The position numbers and the translations under genes were made by a program. Below, piece by piece: positions 1 through 9,881 of a stretch of 64,000 bases of DNA; the stretch's first letter is position 1; every line of letters begins with the position of its first letter. The stretch spans positions 21,598-85,597 of the forward strand of contig PDHQ01000072.1 in the NCBI GenBank assembly GCA_003339415.1, given 5' to 3'. The DNA is from Ophiocordyceps camponoti-saundersi (nom. inval.). Its lineage: Eukaryota; Ascomycota; Sordariomycetes; Hypocreales; Ophiocordycipitaceae. The notes below the pieces were generated by a model. It searched no databases and was not told where the DNA came from. It saw nothing but the letters and a program-made list of their open reading frames with translations.

Positions 1-589
1 CTGCCGATGTGAGCATCAGGACCACGTCGCCTCTGGGCGTTGTCTTTGCCATGACTGGAGTTTTGGCCTCTTCCTTTTACACAGTCTGGATCGCTAGCTA
101 TCATAGAAAACTACAGATGAGCAGCATGCAGCTGCTGTACAGCCAAGCGCCCATCGCGTCATTGATGCTCCTCTACGTCATCCCCTTTCTCGATACCCTG
201 CCTGATCCGACACATGTTTCCTGCTCTAGGTGGCTGATGATTATCCTCGTCCGTTACTCTCCCTTTTCCCTCAAGTCACGGCACTGACAAGGCCAGTCCG
301 GAATTTTTGCCTCCCTCATCAACATATCGCAATTCTTCATCGTCGCTCACACTGGGCCCGTGTCGAGCACCGTCGTCGGCCACGTCAAAACATGCACCAT
401 CGTGTGCATTGGCTGGATCGTATCGGGTCGCTCCGCTGGCGACAGAGCCCTGATCGGCGTGTGTCTTGCCATTGCGGCGATAGTGGTGTGAGTTATCCGG
501 TTTTGCGCATGTCGCACGCGCCGCTAACAGCCTATGGAGATACTCTATCGTCATGTTGGAAGCTCGCAAGTCCGACTAGTAGACGTTGA
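1..589 (+). CDS. 3' part of a triose-phosphate/nucleotide-sugar transporter (SLC35E3-like)
   Basis: The gene enters from the left edge, so its start is missing. Reading from base 3 gives transmembrane-rich protein with the family blocks SSMQLLYSQAPIASLMLLY and, after an intron at 249-296 (phase 0), GIFASLINISQFFIVAHTGP and VSSTVVGHVKTC. These are typical of the TPT/UAA drug-metabolite transporter superfamily, which exchanges sugar phosphates or nucleotide sugars across Golgi/ER membranes. A second intron seems to start near 486-493 and end at 523 (ctaacag). With donor gttatc the last exon reads TYGDTLSSC and stops at 587-589; with the stronger gtgagt donor a different tail results, so the C-terminus is uncertain. 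The gene converges on RPF1, leaving about 75 bp between stops. The substrate cannot be told from the sequence. Confidence 0.75.
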
Positions 590-665
590 CTTTACAAAGG
601 AGAGTGGCCTCTTCAGGGCAGGCTTACGACGCTGTAAGCAGGTAGACACTTAAACATGTGCTTGG

Positions 666-1919
666 CTACAGGTTGAAGCGCTTCCTATCCTTTTCCATCT
701 TGGCCTTCCACTCCCATTGCGTAGCGTCGATGCCTTCGCTGCCGGCTCGTCCGATGCCCTTGTCTACTCTTCTCAGCTTCAATGTGAAGCGAGGGCCAAG
801 CTCCTGTAAACCCGCCCGGATGCCCTCTACCCCTTTCATGTCCTTGCCCTCCGCATCGACGATATTTTTCTCCGTTGCCCGCTTCTCACGGAAGACGTAC
901 CTATGCCGGCGCACGAAGATGAAATCCCGCTGATTATGAAGGGTCACGATCTGGCGGCCTTGGGTCTCTGGGCAGCGGGGAAACATATTCTGGAAGAGCT
1001 TAGCTGTGAGAAGACCAAGCGGCGTCTTGAAATTATTGAGAAGAAGCTCAGGATAGTGGTTGGTGGGGTTTCCGTGACCCGGGAGCTTCTTGCCCTGAAT
1101 CCAGTTGGAGATTGTGAAGTGGAACGTCGGGCCGGAAGGCAGGTGAACGATGGAGAGGCCGGTGGGCGTCTTGAGATCTTCCCTGATGAGGACTACGGCC
1201 GTGTAGTCTCGGTTCGTGGCGAATTTGCAAATCTCTCGGAGCGAGTACTTGTGTCCGTAGCGGTGAGCCGAGCGAGGGACGTAGGTGCTGTTGGGGAATA
1301 TGGTGGAGATGAGCTGAGCATCATCGTGGATAGTCGAGTTGAGAGACGTCGTCACGAGAATCTTGGGCTCCGGAGGGGGAAGGTCGGAAAAGAGAGAGGG
1401 AAACTTGAGCATGAGAGATGAGGGCGTCAGGTCAAGGTTGGTGCTTGTTGTTGACGGAGCTATGCTGGCGTCTCTCCTGCCGCCGCCCGGACGTGTGATT
1501 CCAGACGCTTCATCGCCATCCTGATCTTCGTCATCTTCATCCGAATCCAGTAAGCTGTCGTTTTCCTCGTCATCGTCTGCATCACCATGCTTCATCTCAG
1601 CGTCTCGGACAGCCTGCTTTTCCTCCTCTTCCGCTTGCTCGATGCGCCGTCTCCTCAGCTTCTCCAGGTCAACGGCGACGCCCAGGCTATCATCGTCGCC
1701 CTCGTCCCAGACACGTTTCTGATCCAACGTGAGGGTCTTATTACGAGCCAATCGGGCAGCTCTGAGAGACGGATCGTGACCCTCTTCCTTCTTGCGGCGT
1801 AGTCTTTCCACCCGACGCTCCTTGCCGCTTGATATTTTATGTTGAATGAACATAGATTTCCGCGTCGCTTTGTTAGATGAATTGAGCGCCCATCTGGGCG
1901 GCTGTTTATTCGATGCCAT
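666..1919 (-). CDS. RPF1: Ribosome production factor 1 (Brix domain)
   Basis: Intronless, 417 aa. Rpf1 is a nucleolar Brix-domain protein needed for pre-60S maturation and ITS2 processing. The N-terminal ~150 residues are basic and then strongly acidic (runs of D/E near residues 95-135), as in fungal Rpf1. The Brix domain follows from about residue 185: PKILVTTSLNSTIHDDAQLI, the FPNSTYVPR strand, and the ISNWIQGKKLPGHGNPTNHY and FPRCPETQGRQIVTLHNQRD blocks. The C-terminal GPRFTLKLRRVDKG motif is the conserved Brix ending. The start is the only upstream Met in frame with the conserved N-terminus. It is transcribed away from NOC3 across a 315 bp gap; both products act in 60S assembly. Confidence 0.95.
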   Translation of the reverse strand: MASNKQPPRWALNSSNKATRKSMFIQHKISSGKERRVERLRRKKEEGHDPSLRAARLARNKTLTLDQKRVWDEGDDDSLGVAVDLEKLRRRRIEQAEEEEKQAVRDAEMKHGDADDDEENDSLLDSDEDDEDQDGDEASGITRPGGGRRDASIAPSTTSTNLDLTPSSLMLKFPSLFSDLPPPEPKILVTTSLNSTIHDDAQLISTIFPNSTYVPRSAHRYGHKYSLREICKFATNRDYTAVVLIREDLKTPTGLSIVHLPSGPTFHFTISNWIQGKKLPGHGNPTNHYPELLLNNFKTPLGLLTAKLFQNMFPRCPETQGRQIVTLHNQRDFIFVRRHRYVFREKRATEKNIVDAEGKDMKGVEGIRAGLQELGPRFTLKLRRVDKGIGRAGSEGIDATQWEWKAKMEKDRKRFNL

Positions 1920-2234
1920 TGCTGTGTGTGGTCTTTTCTTGATGCTCGACTACAAGCCATTTAATCCGTGGCGAGAGAAGAATTAAGAGGCCTTATCAAG
2001 ATAATGGGGGGAGCGGCAGAAACGTGGGAAAAATTTAGGCGGTGAGTCACTATCGGAGTTATTTGATTGGCAGAAGGTTCCGCTTTGTGGGTCGAGGGGA
2101 AAAAAACGACCTACCTACCTACTCACCACCACTGTATATCGCCATTGTCAGCCTCACAAATCCCGACCAATTCGATCTGCTCTTTGCATCTAATACGGCC
2201 TCTCAATTCCCTGGAATAACGAGACGGGGATAAA
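1920..2234. promoter_or_regulatory. Shared divergent promoter of RPF1 and NOC3
   Basis: The whole 315 bp between the two start codons must carry both promoters and leaders. It holds AAAAATTT at 2029-2036, the core of the yeast ribosomal RNA processing element (RRPE), and two bases later GCGGTGAG at 2039-2046, one mismatch from the PAC box GCGATGAG. In yeasts these two elements lie side by side upstream of ribosome-biogenesis genes. The motifs are seen directly; their activity here is inference. Confidence 0.5.
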
Positions 2235-4262
2235 ATGTCTTCCATCAAGAATAAAAGGAGAAAAATAATCCATCGATCCTCCGATGACGATCAAGATGAT
2301 GCCTCGACGTCCAAAAGGGCTCAAAAGGACTTCTTCGTCAATGCGTCGAAGTGGAACCTAGAGCAGGACTATGCCCTTCGGAAGCACAAACTGAAGAAGA
2401 AGAAGGAAGACTATAACCGGCTTCCGCAAATCAGAACTACGGAAGGGAAAGCCGAAATCATTCAAAGTGAAGCAGTCGACGATGATGTCGTCTCAGTTGT
2501 CAGCGACACAGAATGGCTCCAGGGCCGCGAGGACGAGATTGAGACTGAGCCCGAGGTGACGGAGGAGGAAGAGGTTAAGATTCCCGAAGCCCAACAGGTG
2601 CTGCAGGCTCAGGAAGAGTTGGCAAAAATGGCTCTCGCCATCAATGAGAATCCAGAGGAAAATGTCAGCTCGCTCAAGGCCATGGCCAAAATTGGACAAT
2701 CCAGATTATCTAGCATCCGCATGCTGGCCCTCCTGACGCAGATGGCCGTATACAAGGACATCATTCCGGGGTACAGGATCCGGCCGCACGCAGAGACGGC
2801 GCCGGCGCAAAAGGGAAAGGTCTCCCAGGAGGTCCGCCGGCTACAGCAGTTCGAGCAGTCTCTCGTCCACGGCTACCAGGCCTACGTTCGCGAGCTCGCC
2901 AACTGCGCCAAGTCGGAGATGCAGAGAGTTTCGAGCACGGCAATAACATGCGCATGCGAGCTGATAAAGGCAGTGCCGCACTTTAACTTCCGTTCTGACC
3001 TCCTCAAGATCCTGGTCGGCAAGCTAAGTCGGAGGACGACGACGACGGATGACGCAGACGCCGCCAAGTGTCGAGAGGCTTTAGAGCATCTGTTTCGAGA
3101 AGATGAGGAGGGCAGACCTGCCTTCGAGGCCGTCTCTCTCCTGACGAAGATGATGAAAGCACGCAACTTCAACGTCGACGAGGCCGTACTAAACCTCTTC
3201 CTCAGCCTCCGTCTCCTATCCGAGTTCTCCGGCAAGGCGTCGCAGGACGCTGCCGATCTCCCCGGAAACGCTGGACCCAAGAACAAGACGAAGCGCGAGT
3301 TTCGCACTAAAAGGGAGCGAAAGGCGCTCAAGGAGCAAAAGGCCCTCGACAAGGACATGGCCCAGGCCGACGCCCTCGTCAGCCACGAGGAGCGCGACAG
3401 GATGCAGTCGGAGACGCTCAAGCTCGTCTTCGCCACCTACTTTCGCATTCTCAAGCTTCGTCTGCCCCGACTCATGGGCGCCGTCCTCGAAGGCCTCGCT
3501 AAATACGCACGTCTCATCAATCAGGACTTTTTCGGCGATCTTCTCGAGGCTCTTAAAGATCTCATCCGTCACAGCGACGACGACATCGACGCCGATGCAG
3601 CAAACGACGAAACAAACGACGATGATAGCAATCAGCTCACCAACCGAAACCTGACTCGCGAGGCCCTACTCTGCACCGTGACAGCCTTCGCTCTCCTCGC
3701 CGGACAAGACGCCCACAACGCCCGTCGCGATCTCCACCTCGACCTCTCCTTCTTCACCCTCCACCTCTTCCAAACAATCCTCTCCCTCTCCACTGACGCC
3801 AGCCTCGAAGACTCAACCCTCTCTTCTCTCTCATCCTCTTCCTCCTCCTCATCCACCTCACCAAGCTTCAAAGTAAACGTCCAGACGACAACAGTCCTTC
3901 TCCTCCGCTCCTTGACCGCCATCCTCCTTCCCCCCTGGAACATCCGCCAGGTTCCACCCCTCCGCCTTGCCGCCTTCACGAAGCAGCTCATGACGGCAGC
4001 ACTACACCTCCCCGACCGATCCGCCCAGGCCATCGTCGCCCTCGTCGCCGACGTCGTCGCCACCCATTCCACCAAGGTCTCCGCCCTCTGGAACTCGGAC
4101 GAGCGTAGAGGCGATGGCTTGTTCAACCCACTATGCGACTCCGTCGAGGGCAGCAATCCGTTCGCGACTACCGTCTGGGAGGGCGAGTTGTTGAGACTGC
4201 ACTTCTCGCCAAAGGTTAGAGACGGCATCAAGCGGCTTGAGAAGAGTCTGCCCCAACGCTGA
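2235..4262 (+). CDS. NOC3: Nucleolar complex-associated protein 3
   Basis: Intronless, 675 aa, the usual size for fungal Noc3. Noc3 partners Noc2 in late nuclear pre-60S particles and in yeast also contributes to replication initiation. Visible features: basic N-terminus, then KRAQKDFFVNASKWNLEQDY (near residue 28), acidic stretches, the conserved KAMAKIGQSRLSSIRMLALL segment, and the Noc3 N-domain followed by the CBF/Mak21-type C-terminal domain. The region SFFTLHLFQTILSLS near residues 510-525 belongs to that domain. A 16-residue stretch near residue 535 is mostly serine. The start lies in good context (ataaaATG). It shares its promoter with RPF1. Confidence 0.93.
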   Translation: MSSIKNKRRKIIHRSSDDDQDDASTSKRAQKDFFVNASKWNLEQDYALRKHKLKKKKEDYNRLPQIRTTEGKAEIIQSEAVDDDVVSVVSDTEWLQGREDEIETEPEVTEEEEVKIPEAQQVLQAQEELAKMALAINENPEENVSSLKAMAKIGQSRLSSIRMLALLTQMAVYKDIIPGYRIRPHAETAPAQKGKVSQEVRRLQQFEQSLVHGYQAYVRELANCAKSEMQRVSSTAITCACELIKAVPHFNFRSDLLKILVGKLSRRTTTTDDADAAKCREALEHLFREDEEGRPAFEAVSLLTKMMKARNFNVDEAVLNLFLSLRLLSEFSGKASQDAADLPGNAGPKNKTKREFRTKRERKALKEQKALDKDMAQADALVSHEERDRMQSETLKLVFATYFRILKLRLPRLMGAVLEGLAKYARLINQDFFGDLLEALKDLIRHSDDDIDADAANDETNDDDSNQLTNRNLTREALLCTVTAFALLAGQDAHNARRDLHLDLSFFTLHLFQTILSLSTDASLEDSTLSSLSSSSSSSSTSPSFKVNVQTTTVLLLRSLTAILLPPWNIRQVPPLRLAAFTKQLMTAALHLPDRSAQAIVALVADVVATHSTKVSALWNSDERRGDGLFNPLCDSVEGSNPFATTVWEGELLRLHFSPKVRDGIKRLEKSLPQR

Positions 4263-4651
4263 AGTCGAAGTGCCTATCTTAGCAAAAGGATAGAAGAGTG
4301 AATGCATGCAGGTCTAGGCATTTACCTATAATAAATTCTTCTCGTGATGCAAAGCGGATCGACGAGAGGTGACGTGTGTCACGCGTACACACCTTCTCAT
4401 GCTTCAATCATCACCATACTTTGGTCATCGCATTATATTGGTAGATGATTGGGTCTACGGTGTCTGAAGGTGTTCATATGTACGATTATGAACAAGAGCA
4501 CTGACAGGTGCCTTCTTCGATTGCTACCTATAGAACACTCCCGTGCCACTTTCAAAGGACACCTGCGGCAATAGACATCTTGTTCTTCCACATGAAGCTC
4601 GGGCAAGCATTTGCTATGTCTACCTAGACGTCCTTCGCCTTCCACTGCGGG
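4263..4651. other. Convergent intergenic spacer
   Basis: 389 bp between the 3' ends of NOC3 (+) and the unrecognised gene at 4652-5828 (-). It contains AT-rich sequence suited to 3' ends (cctataataaattcttc near 4325) and no coding signal that I can support. Confidence 0.5.
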
Positions 4652-5828
4652 TCAAGAGGCCCATCTGGACGTCTTTAGGCCCCCACTGACCTTGTTGGGC
4701 TGCAAAGGCTGAGAATGCGACTCAGCGGGTTGGCGAACTGCGGACGAAGCTGCGGCCGGGGGTGCCATCTGCATTGCCGTCATTGGGAGAACCGAAACCA
4801 TCAGGGGGACCGGCACGATGGTTTGGAACGTTTGCACCGGGAAACCGAGAGCTGCAGGATATCCAGGCGTCGTCGATATCTCTGGCCTTACAGGAATAGT
4901 TTCCAGCGAAGTACTCCGCGTGCGGACCGGTTGAGCTTTTGCCTCTGCCTCAGCAAAAGGCTCCGGCTTCATCGCGGGGGATTCGATTTGCTTAGGTATG
5001 AAATCTGATGCCCGCGGGCAAAGAACCGATTTCTTTGCTTGAGCAGGCTGACTTGGGTCCATGGCCTTCGGACTCGCGTCAGAGACATGGGCGCTCGGTT
5101 TTGCTTCGACGACATTCTGATGCATAGCCTCCGAGACATCGACATTCGGTGTCGGTATCGAAGCAACGGGCGCGCTAGCGGGTGTCGGAGACAACAGGGT
5201 GAGAGTCTTGGCAAATTTGGAGGCGTCTACGGATACATGACGATCGTCGTCATCAAAATCGATCAGGCTTTCTGGCTCCGTATTTGGCGTAGCGAGATGA
5301 TTCGTGTCGACTGAGTCTTCGACGATGGCGTAGAATGTTTCCACCAAAGACCCTTTCGCGATGTTCTTTGGCTTCGCTTGAATGACCAAAGAACTGCCGA
5401 GATCAGCCATGAGTGGAGCCTGAGCCATCGACGCCTGAGGCTCGGGGTTTCCCGACTTCTCAGCGGCCGCGGGTTTGTCGGTGGAATCAACCCGACGCAG
5501 AAAGTCGATCCCCGACTTGCCCAGCAGCGGAGGCTTGGTCGTATCTTGAGCCGAGGTGCCGAACTTGCCTAGACCCATGTACTGACGCTGGCTAGGCGCC
5601 GGGACTCGGGAGCCTAAAGCTTGGTGACTGTCTGGAGAATGTTTAGCGTGAAAAGATGACGACGGACGATGAAGACAAACCGCCTATTCCGAAGCTCACG
5701 GTAGATTTCTTGGGCAGGTATTGAGCTGAGCGAGATCCCTTTGTTGCCTTGGCTGGTTTAAATGTCTGTGCCAGCTCTCTAGCGGCTGCCAGCTTTTCGT
5801 GATCGCCATAGCCTGAGGAAGCAGCCAT
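4652..5828 (-). CDS. Unrecognised conserved-looking fungal protein, two exons
   Basis: Exon 1 is 5828-5681 and exon 2 is 5613-4652, joined by a 67-nt intron (donor GTTTGT, acceptor CTTTAG), giving 369 aa in a single frame. The N-terminus reads MAASSGYGDHEKLAAARELA, and after the join APSQRQYMGLGKFG. The rest is low-complexity, rich in Ala, Pro, Ser and Glu, with an acidic patch (LIDFDDDDRH, about residue 180) and a short basic end, GLKTSRWAS. There are no catalytic motifs, signal peptide or membrane segments. The ending resembles those of some fungal RNA-binding or translation-associated proteins, but that is weak. The weak donor makes the join uncertain; starting at the internal MGLGKFG would give 308 aa. 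Confidence 0.6.
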
Positions 5829-6521
5829 GATGCACGAAGATGCACCTATGTGTGCAAGAGAGGTGCAAGAGAGACGCAGGAGAGACGAAAGAGAGACGCA
5901 AGAGAGATGCAAGAGAGATGAGATGCAAGAGAGATGCAAGAAGGCCAGATGAGATAAGATGGAAGACGACGGAACGACGATGCCAGTCTCCTCTGTGGGG
6001 AAAGGATTTTTTTTGGGGGGGAGATGATGATGGGGCAGGGTTGAAGGAGGGCGTCAAAAGGAGAGATAGGTATGTACCTCCTTCGGGGTCAAGAGGATCC
6101 TGGTAGAAGCCAGGGTAAGGAGGGAGCTGCCTGGAAAATGAGGCAGCCACAGTAGTAGCAAGTTAACGAAGCGATATAACATCTGCTCGGCAGTTGGTAG
6201 GTAGGTACGTAGGTAGGTAGGAGAGGGAAGGAAGTAGGACTCGTAGGAGGTAGGAGGTAGGCACGCGCCGCGATAGGGATCTAGATGATAGGTGTAGGTG
6301 TAGGTGGATGGGTAGAAAGAGGTAGGTAGTATGTTGGTGCTGGTTGGCAGGTTGGCAGATGGAAATGTCCCCTCTCCTACCTGCGTACGAACATACACAC
6401 ACTCTCTCTCTCACAGGCAACCCATTTACCCATCTACCATCTACCGTTTGCGTGCCCATTTGGACGGGTAGGCAGACAGACCACGCTCAGCCGCCTCTTT
6501 ACCGGCACAGAGACTGCAAGT
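5829..6521. other. Intergenic spacer with purine tandem repeats
   Basis: This 693 bp stretch separates the start of the 4652-5828 gene from the end of POP3. At about 5858-5945 the motif GAGAGACGCA/GCAAGAGAGATG repeats imperfectly some six to eight times. Since the downstream gene is on the minus strand, this would be a CT-rich leader there. GTAG/GTAGGTAGG repeats lie at 6195-6330. No gene is supported. Confidence 0.6.
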
Positions 6522-7328
6522 TCACGTCGTCCTCGCCCTTTTACTACCTATCGCAGCTTCTATCGAGACGATATTGGTGGCTCGATACTCGACGCCCATC
6601 GCTTCCTCCAGCCATGCCATATCTACCGGGGCTACCTTCCTGCGCACCAAGTCCCACAAAGGCGCCGCGCCGGGAGCGTCTCGCGACAGCGCAACCGAGG
6701 AGACCCGAGCGATGCCTAGGCTGGAACTGAGCCTATCCGAGCACGACCTGGAGAATCCGACGAGCCGAGTTCTCTCGTCGGGAGGACTGTCTTTTGACGT
6801 GACACCGACCATCTTGGGGAAGTGGCAGTTGAATGCCGCCGACTGATTGCCCCGCGCCACAAACACCATAGCATACGGCGGCCTGCGGGCGTCGGAGCTG
6901 ACGTCCTGCAGTGTGCGGGCAATCGAGTTGAAGCCGACAGCCACCTTTTCGAAGAGCTCTGGTGGCGGCGGAACTGGTGCGCTAGCAGCGTCGTCTTTCG
7001 CATCGATCTTGTTTCTTCGTCTCCTCGCTGCCCGCTTGCCCTTGGAAGGCTTTATGTGGGCTCTGCGATGTTGACCTATAGGACTCAGAAGGCTGCGCAA
7101 TCGACTGTCAGCATATGACTGGCTGGCCGCTCGCCAGCGGATAGTAGCGTAGACACACTTGCAGAGCAACTCCAAGATTGCGTCCTGATCATCCAACGAG
7201 ATTTGCGGCCTGTCACATTTTAGTCTTTGGTAGAGCTCGAAGAAGAAAGGCGGTATCTACCACGAAACAGCGGAATAAGGCGTTTCCAAGTGATGCACAA
7301 GCTTTGTTCGACCGGCGGATCGCGACAT
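6522..7328 (-). CDS. POP3: RNase P/MRP subunit Pop3
   Basis: Exon 1 is 7328-7261 and exon 2 is 7209-6522, with a 51-nt intron whose splice restores W-PQISLDDQDAILELLC, giving 251 aa. Pop3 (Rpp38-like) binds RNA within RNase P and RNase MRP, which process pre-tRNA and pre-rRNA. Family signals: LETPYSAVSWPQISLDDQD at the N-terminus, ARRPPYAMVFVARGNQ mid-protein, and the C-terminal SSSLGIARVSSVALSRDAPG and VEYRATNIVSIEAAIG blocks of the L7Ae-like fold. I chose the Met at 7328 because homologues start shortly before LxTPYSAV. An in-frame ATG at 7439 would add 37 residues that look unlike the family. Confidence 0.85.
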
Positions 7329-7439
7329 ATTGTGGTGATGAGTAGCTCCTCGCTTCTCGTCGAGTGCTTGAGGGGCAGGACGGCCAGGAAGTAGATGTCG
7401 TTGATTGTTGAGTGGGTCGGCTTGACAGCATCGGCCCAT

Positions 7440-9881
7440 CTTCTGTTCCGAGCTGATTACATGTACATATAGCCGGATCTATGAGTGTGTGCTAAGCCTA
7501 CGAGGTAGAATTATTCGCACACTTCGAGGCAGATCTGTACAATTACCAGGCGCGAATATTCCGTACATACAGCGGGATGTGCGGATATGTATAAATTATC
7601 CGGAGTAATAAAAAGCGCGTTTGTGCTTTGTGCGGAGCGATGACCTTATGCCTTGGATAGGTAGGTAGTCAGTACTAGGTATTAACGCGCATGCATACCT
7701 ATGTACATGTAACACACGGTATACCTACCCGTACATATCTCTATGTGTACTATCGTCCGTAGTATGTACGAGTTTCCCTTCGCTTCAGAGGGTTGATAGA
7801 GTTGCAAGCCGCGCAAGGAGGGGTATGCAAGAATGACTAGGGCAGCTTCTAGCTACACGGTGGCTGCATCTTGGGCGTGCCCACTTAGAACTTAGCAGTG
7901 CTCTTTGCAGCTTCGTTATTCGCATAATCAAGTTATAAACAATGGATATCAGGTAGACAGTCAGCAGATAGTGGGTTGAACAAGTGTCTTAGCAGTTTGC
8001 TCGTAGGTAGGTAGGTATGAATCACGTCCTTGGGATCGATCAAACCGTAGGTCCTAGAAGTCAAGACACGAGGCTGGGACCTAGGTATACAACATGCATA
8101 GTATCTACATATGTATAGAGAAGCAGACGTTTGCTCACCTCGAACTTTTCTTTGCCTCGGCGAGCTTCTCTACATACACCGTGTTATATACTACCTACTA
8201 ACCTACCTACCTAGGGAGGTAGGTATACTGATAATTATATCCGTATGCGTAGGTATGTATGTATGTATGTATATCATATATGGATAGTTGTACATATACG
8301 GAATATGTAGCACCATGTCGTTCTAGTGCGAAATGGGGGTGCATGGAGATCTGCAGCTGGCGACTTTAATCTCTTTAGCAAGCGAATGCCGGTTGTCTCG
8401 AGTGCAGAGCATTTGCCTGTTCTCCGCCTTATCCACGCGTCACTTCAGACAACTGAAGTAGGTAAGTACATACCTACACATGTATGTGCCTATGCTTAGC
8501 CGACATTAGTGATGATTAGCTGCTGAGTTGCCCAGCTGCATCACTGCTTGAAGAACGCGAGGCACACGGAGGTGGTAGGTAGGTAGGTGTGAATACCTAG
8601 GTCAAGAGTCACGCCTCGCAGCCGCACATGCATACATACATACATACCTACTGCAAAATGTAGTCGTTGTAGAGAAGAACCAGCGAAAGAATTGACATAC
8701 CTAGCTGTACGGATGTCCGTAGTTCCTACGAAGAAAATTGGTATGCCTACACCTACCATCTCCCTGCCTACCTGCCTTCCTACTTTTGCCCACGTTAGCT
8801 GCCAGGTACCTCGATATTTCATCGCCTTTCACCACTCGCCTCTGCAAAGTGACGCACAGGTTTCGTTTCCTTCACATCTGGCCCCTCCTCTTCCCACCCC
8901 CCTTCCTCCTCCTCGCTACCTGCTACCTCTCCTACCACCTACTACGGGTATACCACCTATCATTGAATACTACCTCCATCACTGTTCCCTCGCCCGTTGC
9001 AACTCGACAGACATAAGCCGCCCTCCCGCTCTGAGTGGCGGTACTACGACAAAGACGTTGCTCGACACCTGCCCACCGCTCAAGACAACAATAGATCATC
9101 GTCACCCACAGGCTCACTGCACTCACGCCCCTGCTCTGCCAACGCACGGCCAGCCCTTCTCGTCTGTCCATCGTCGCCTCCAGCAGCGACATATGTATGC
9201 GGGCTGGGTCCCTTTATCCGACTCCACGGACGACGAGCCGAAGCGTCTGACGCGGCCCGCCAAGGTAGGTGCTCGCACGCTTTCCCCTGTTCTTTTTTTT
9301 TTTTGCCCTTTTCCTTTCCCTACGACCCCTGCAGCCCCTATAGCCGTCGCTGCCACGGGGCAGTGTAGTGCGCTATTCCCCGAAGCCCCTCCCTCCCAGC
9401 AGTGCAGTCCCCTCCCCCACCACTAGCCCGCCAGCAACCCAGTCCACCACCACTGGCTCTGACCCTGGCCCTTCCACCATTCGACAGCGCAGCTACCCCT
9501 CGCTCGCCGTCACGCCCGGTTCCACACCAGCACCCGCGTCCCTCAAATCTCTACACCTCTTCATCAAAACACTGCATTTCTCGACTTCAGACGTATGGCA
9601 TCATCAAAACCAGGGACTTTCTCCGATTCCATCTAGTCCTTCATACCTCTCGTCTTCATCCCCCCCCTCCCCTCCTCTCACCCTGCCCTCTGCTTCTTTA
9701 CCCTCCAGCGCTGTCCCCTCCGTTGCTGGCTTCTGTCCGCATCGGCCCCAGTCCTCGCACCAGCTTCGCATATTTTCTCGATTTCACATGTTAATTTTGC
9801 GCAGCTGCCGTTCGGACGGCTTGGTTGACGTCGTGACGTCTTCGGTGGACCTGTGCTCCAAGCTGTCGTTGCACCAGTCAG
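7440..9881. other. Long intergenic region and leader of the deubiquitinase gene
   Basis: About 2.4 kb without a supported gene. From 7,600 to 8,700 it is rich in TACC/GGTA, GTAT and TACA microsatellites (for example 8206-8226 and 8252-8275) and short inverted repeats. From 8,870 to 9,880 it turns strongly pyrimidine-rich, as in many fungal promoters and 5' leaders. A possible leader intron runs from a GTAGGT donor near 9265 to the ttttgcgcag acceptor ending near 9804, but other acceptors exist. Proline/serine-rich open frames here are a by-product of C-rich sequence. Confidence 0.5.

Noticed and set aside
6180..6340. CRISPR-like or tandem regulatory repeats in GTAG/GTAGGTAGG sequence
   Set aside because: These are simple microsatellites seen in many spacers of the window; there are no unique spacers of regular length.
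7213..7439. Use of the ATG at 7439 as the start of POP3
   Set aside because: The added 37 residues have no likeness to the Pop3 family, whose members start shortly before the LxTPYSAV block.
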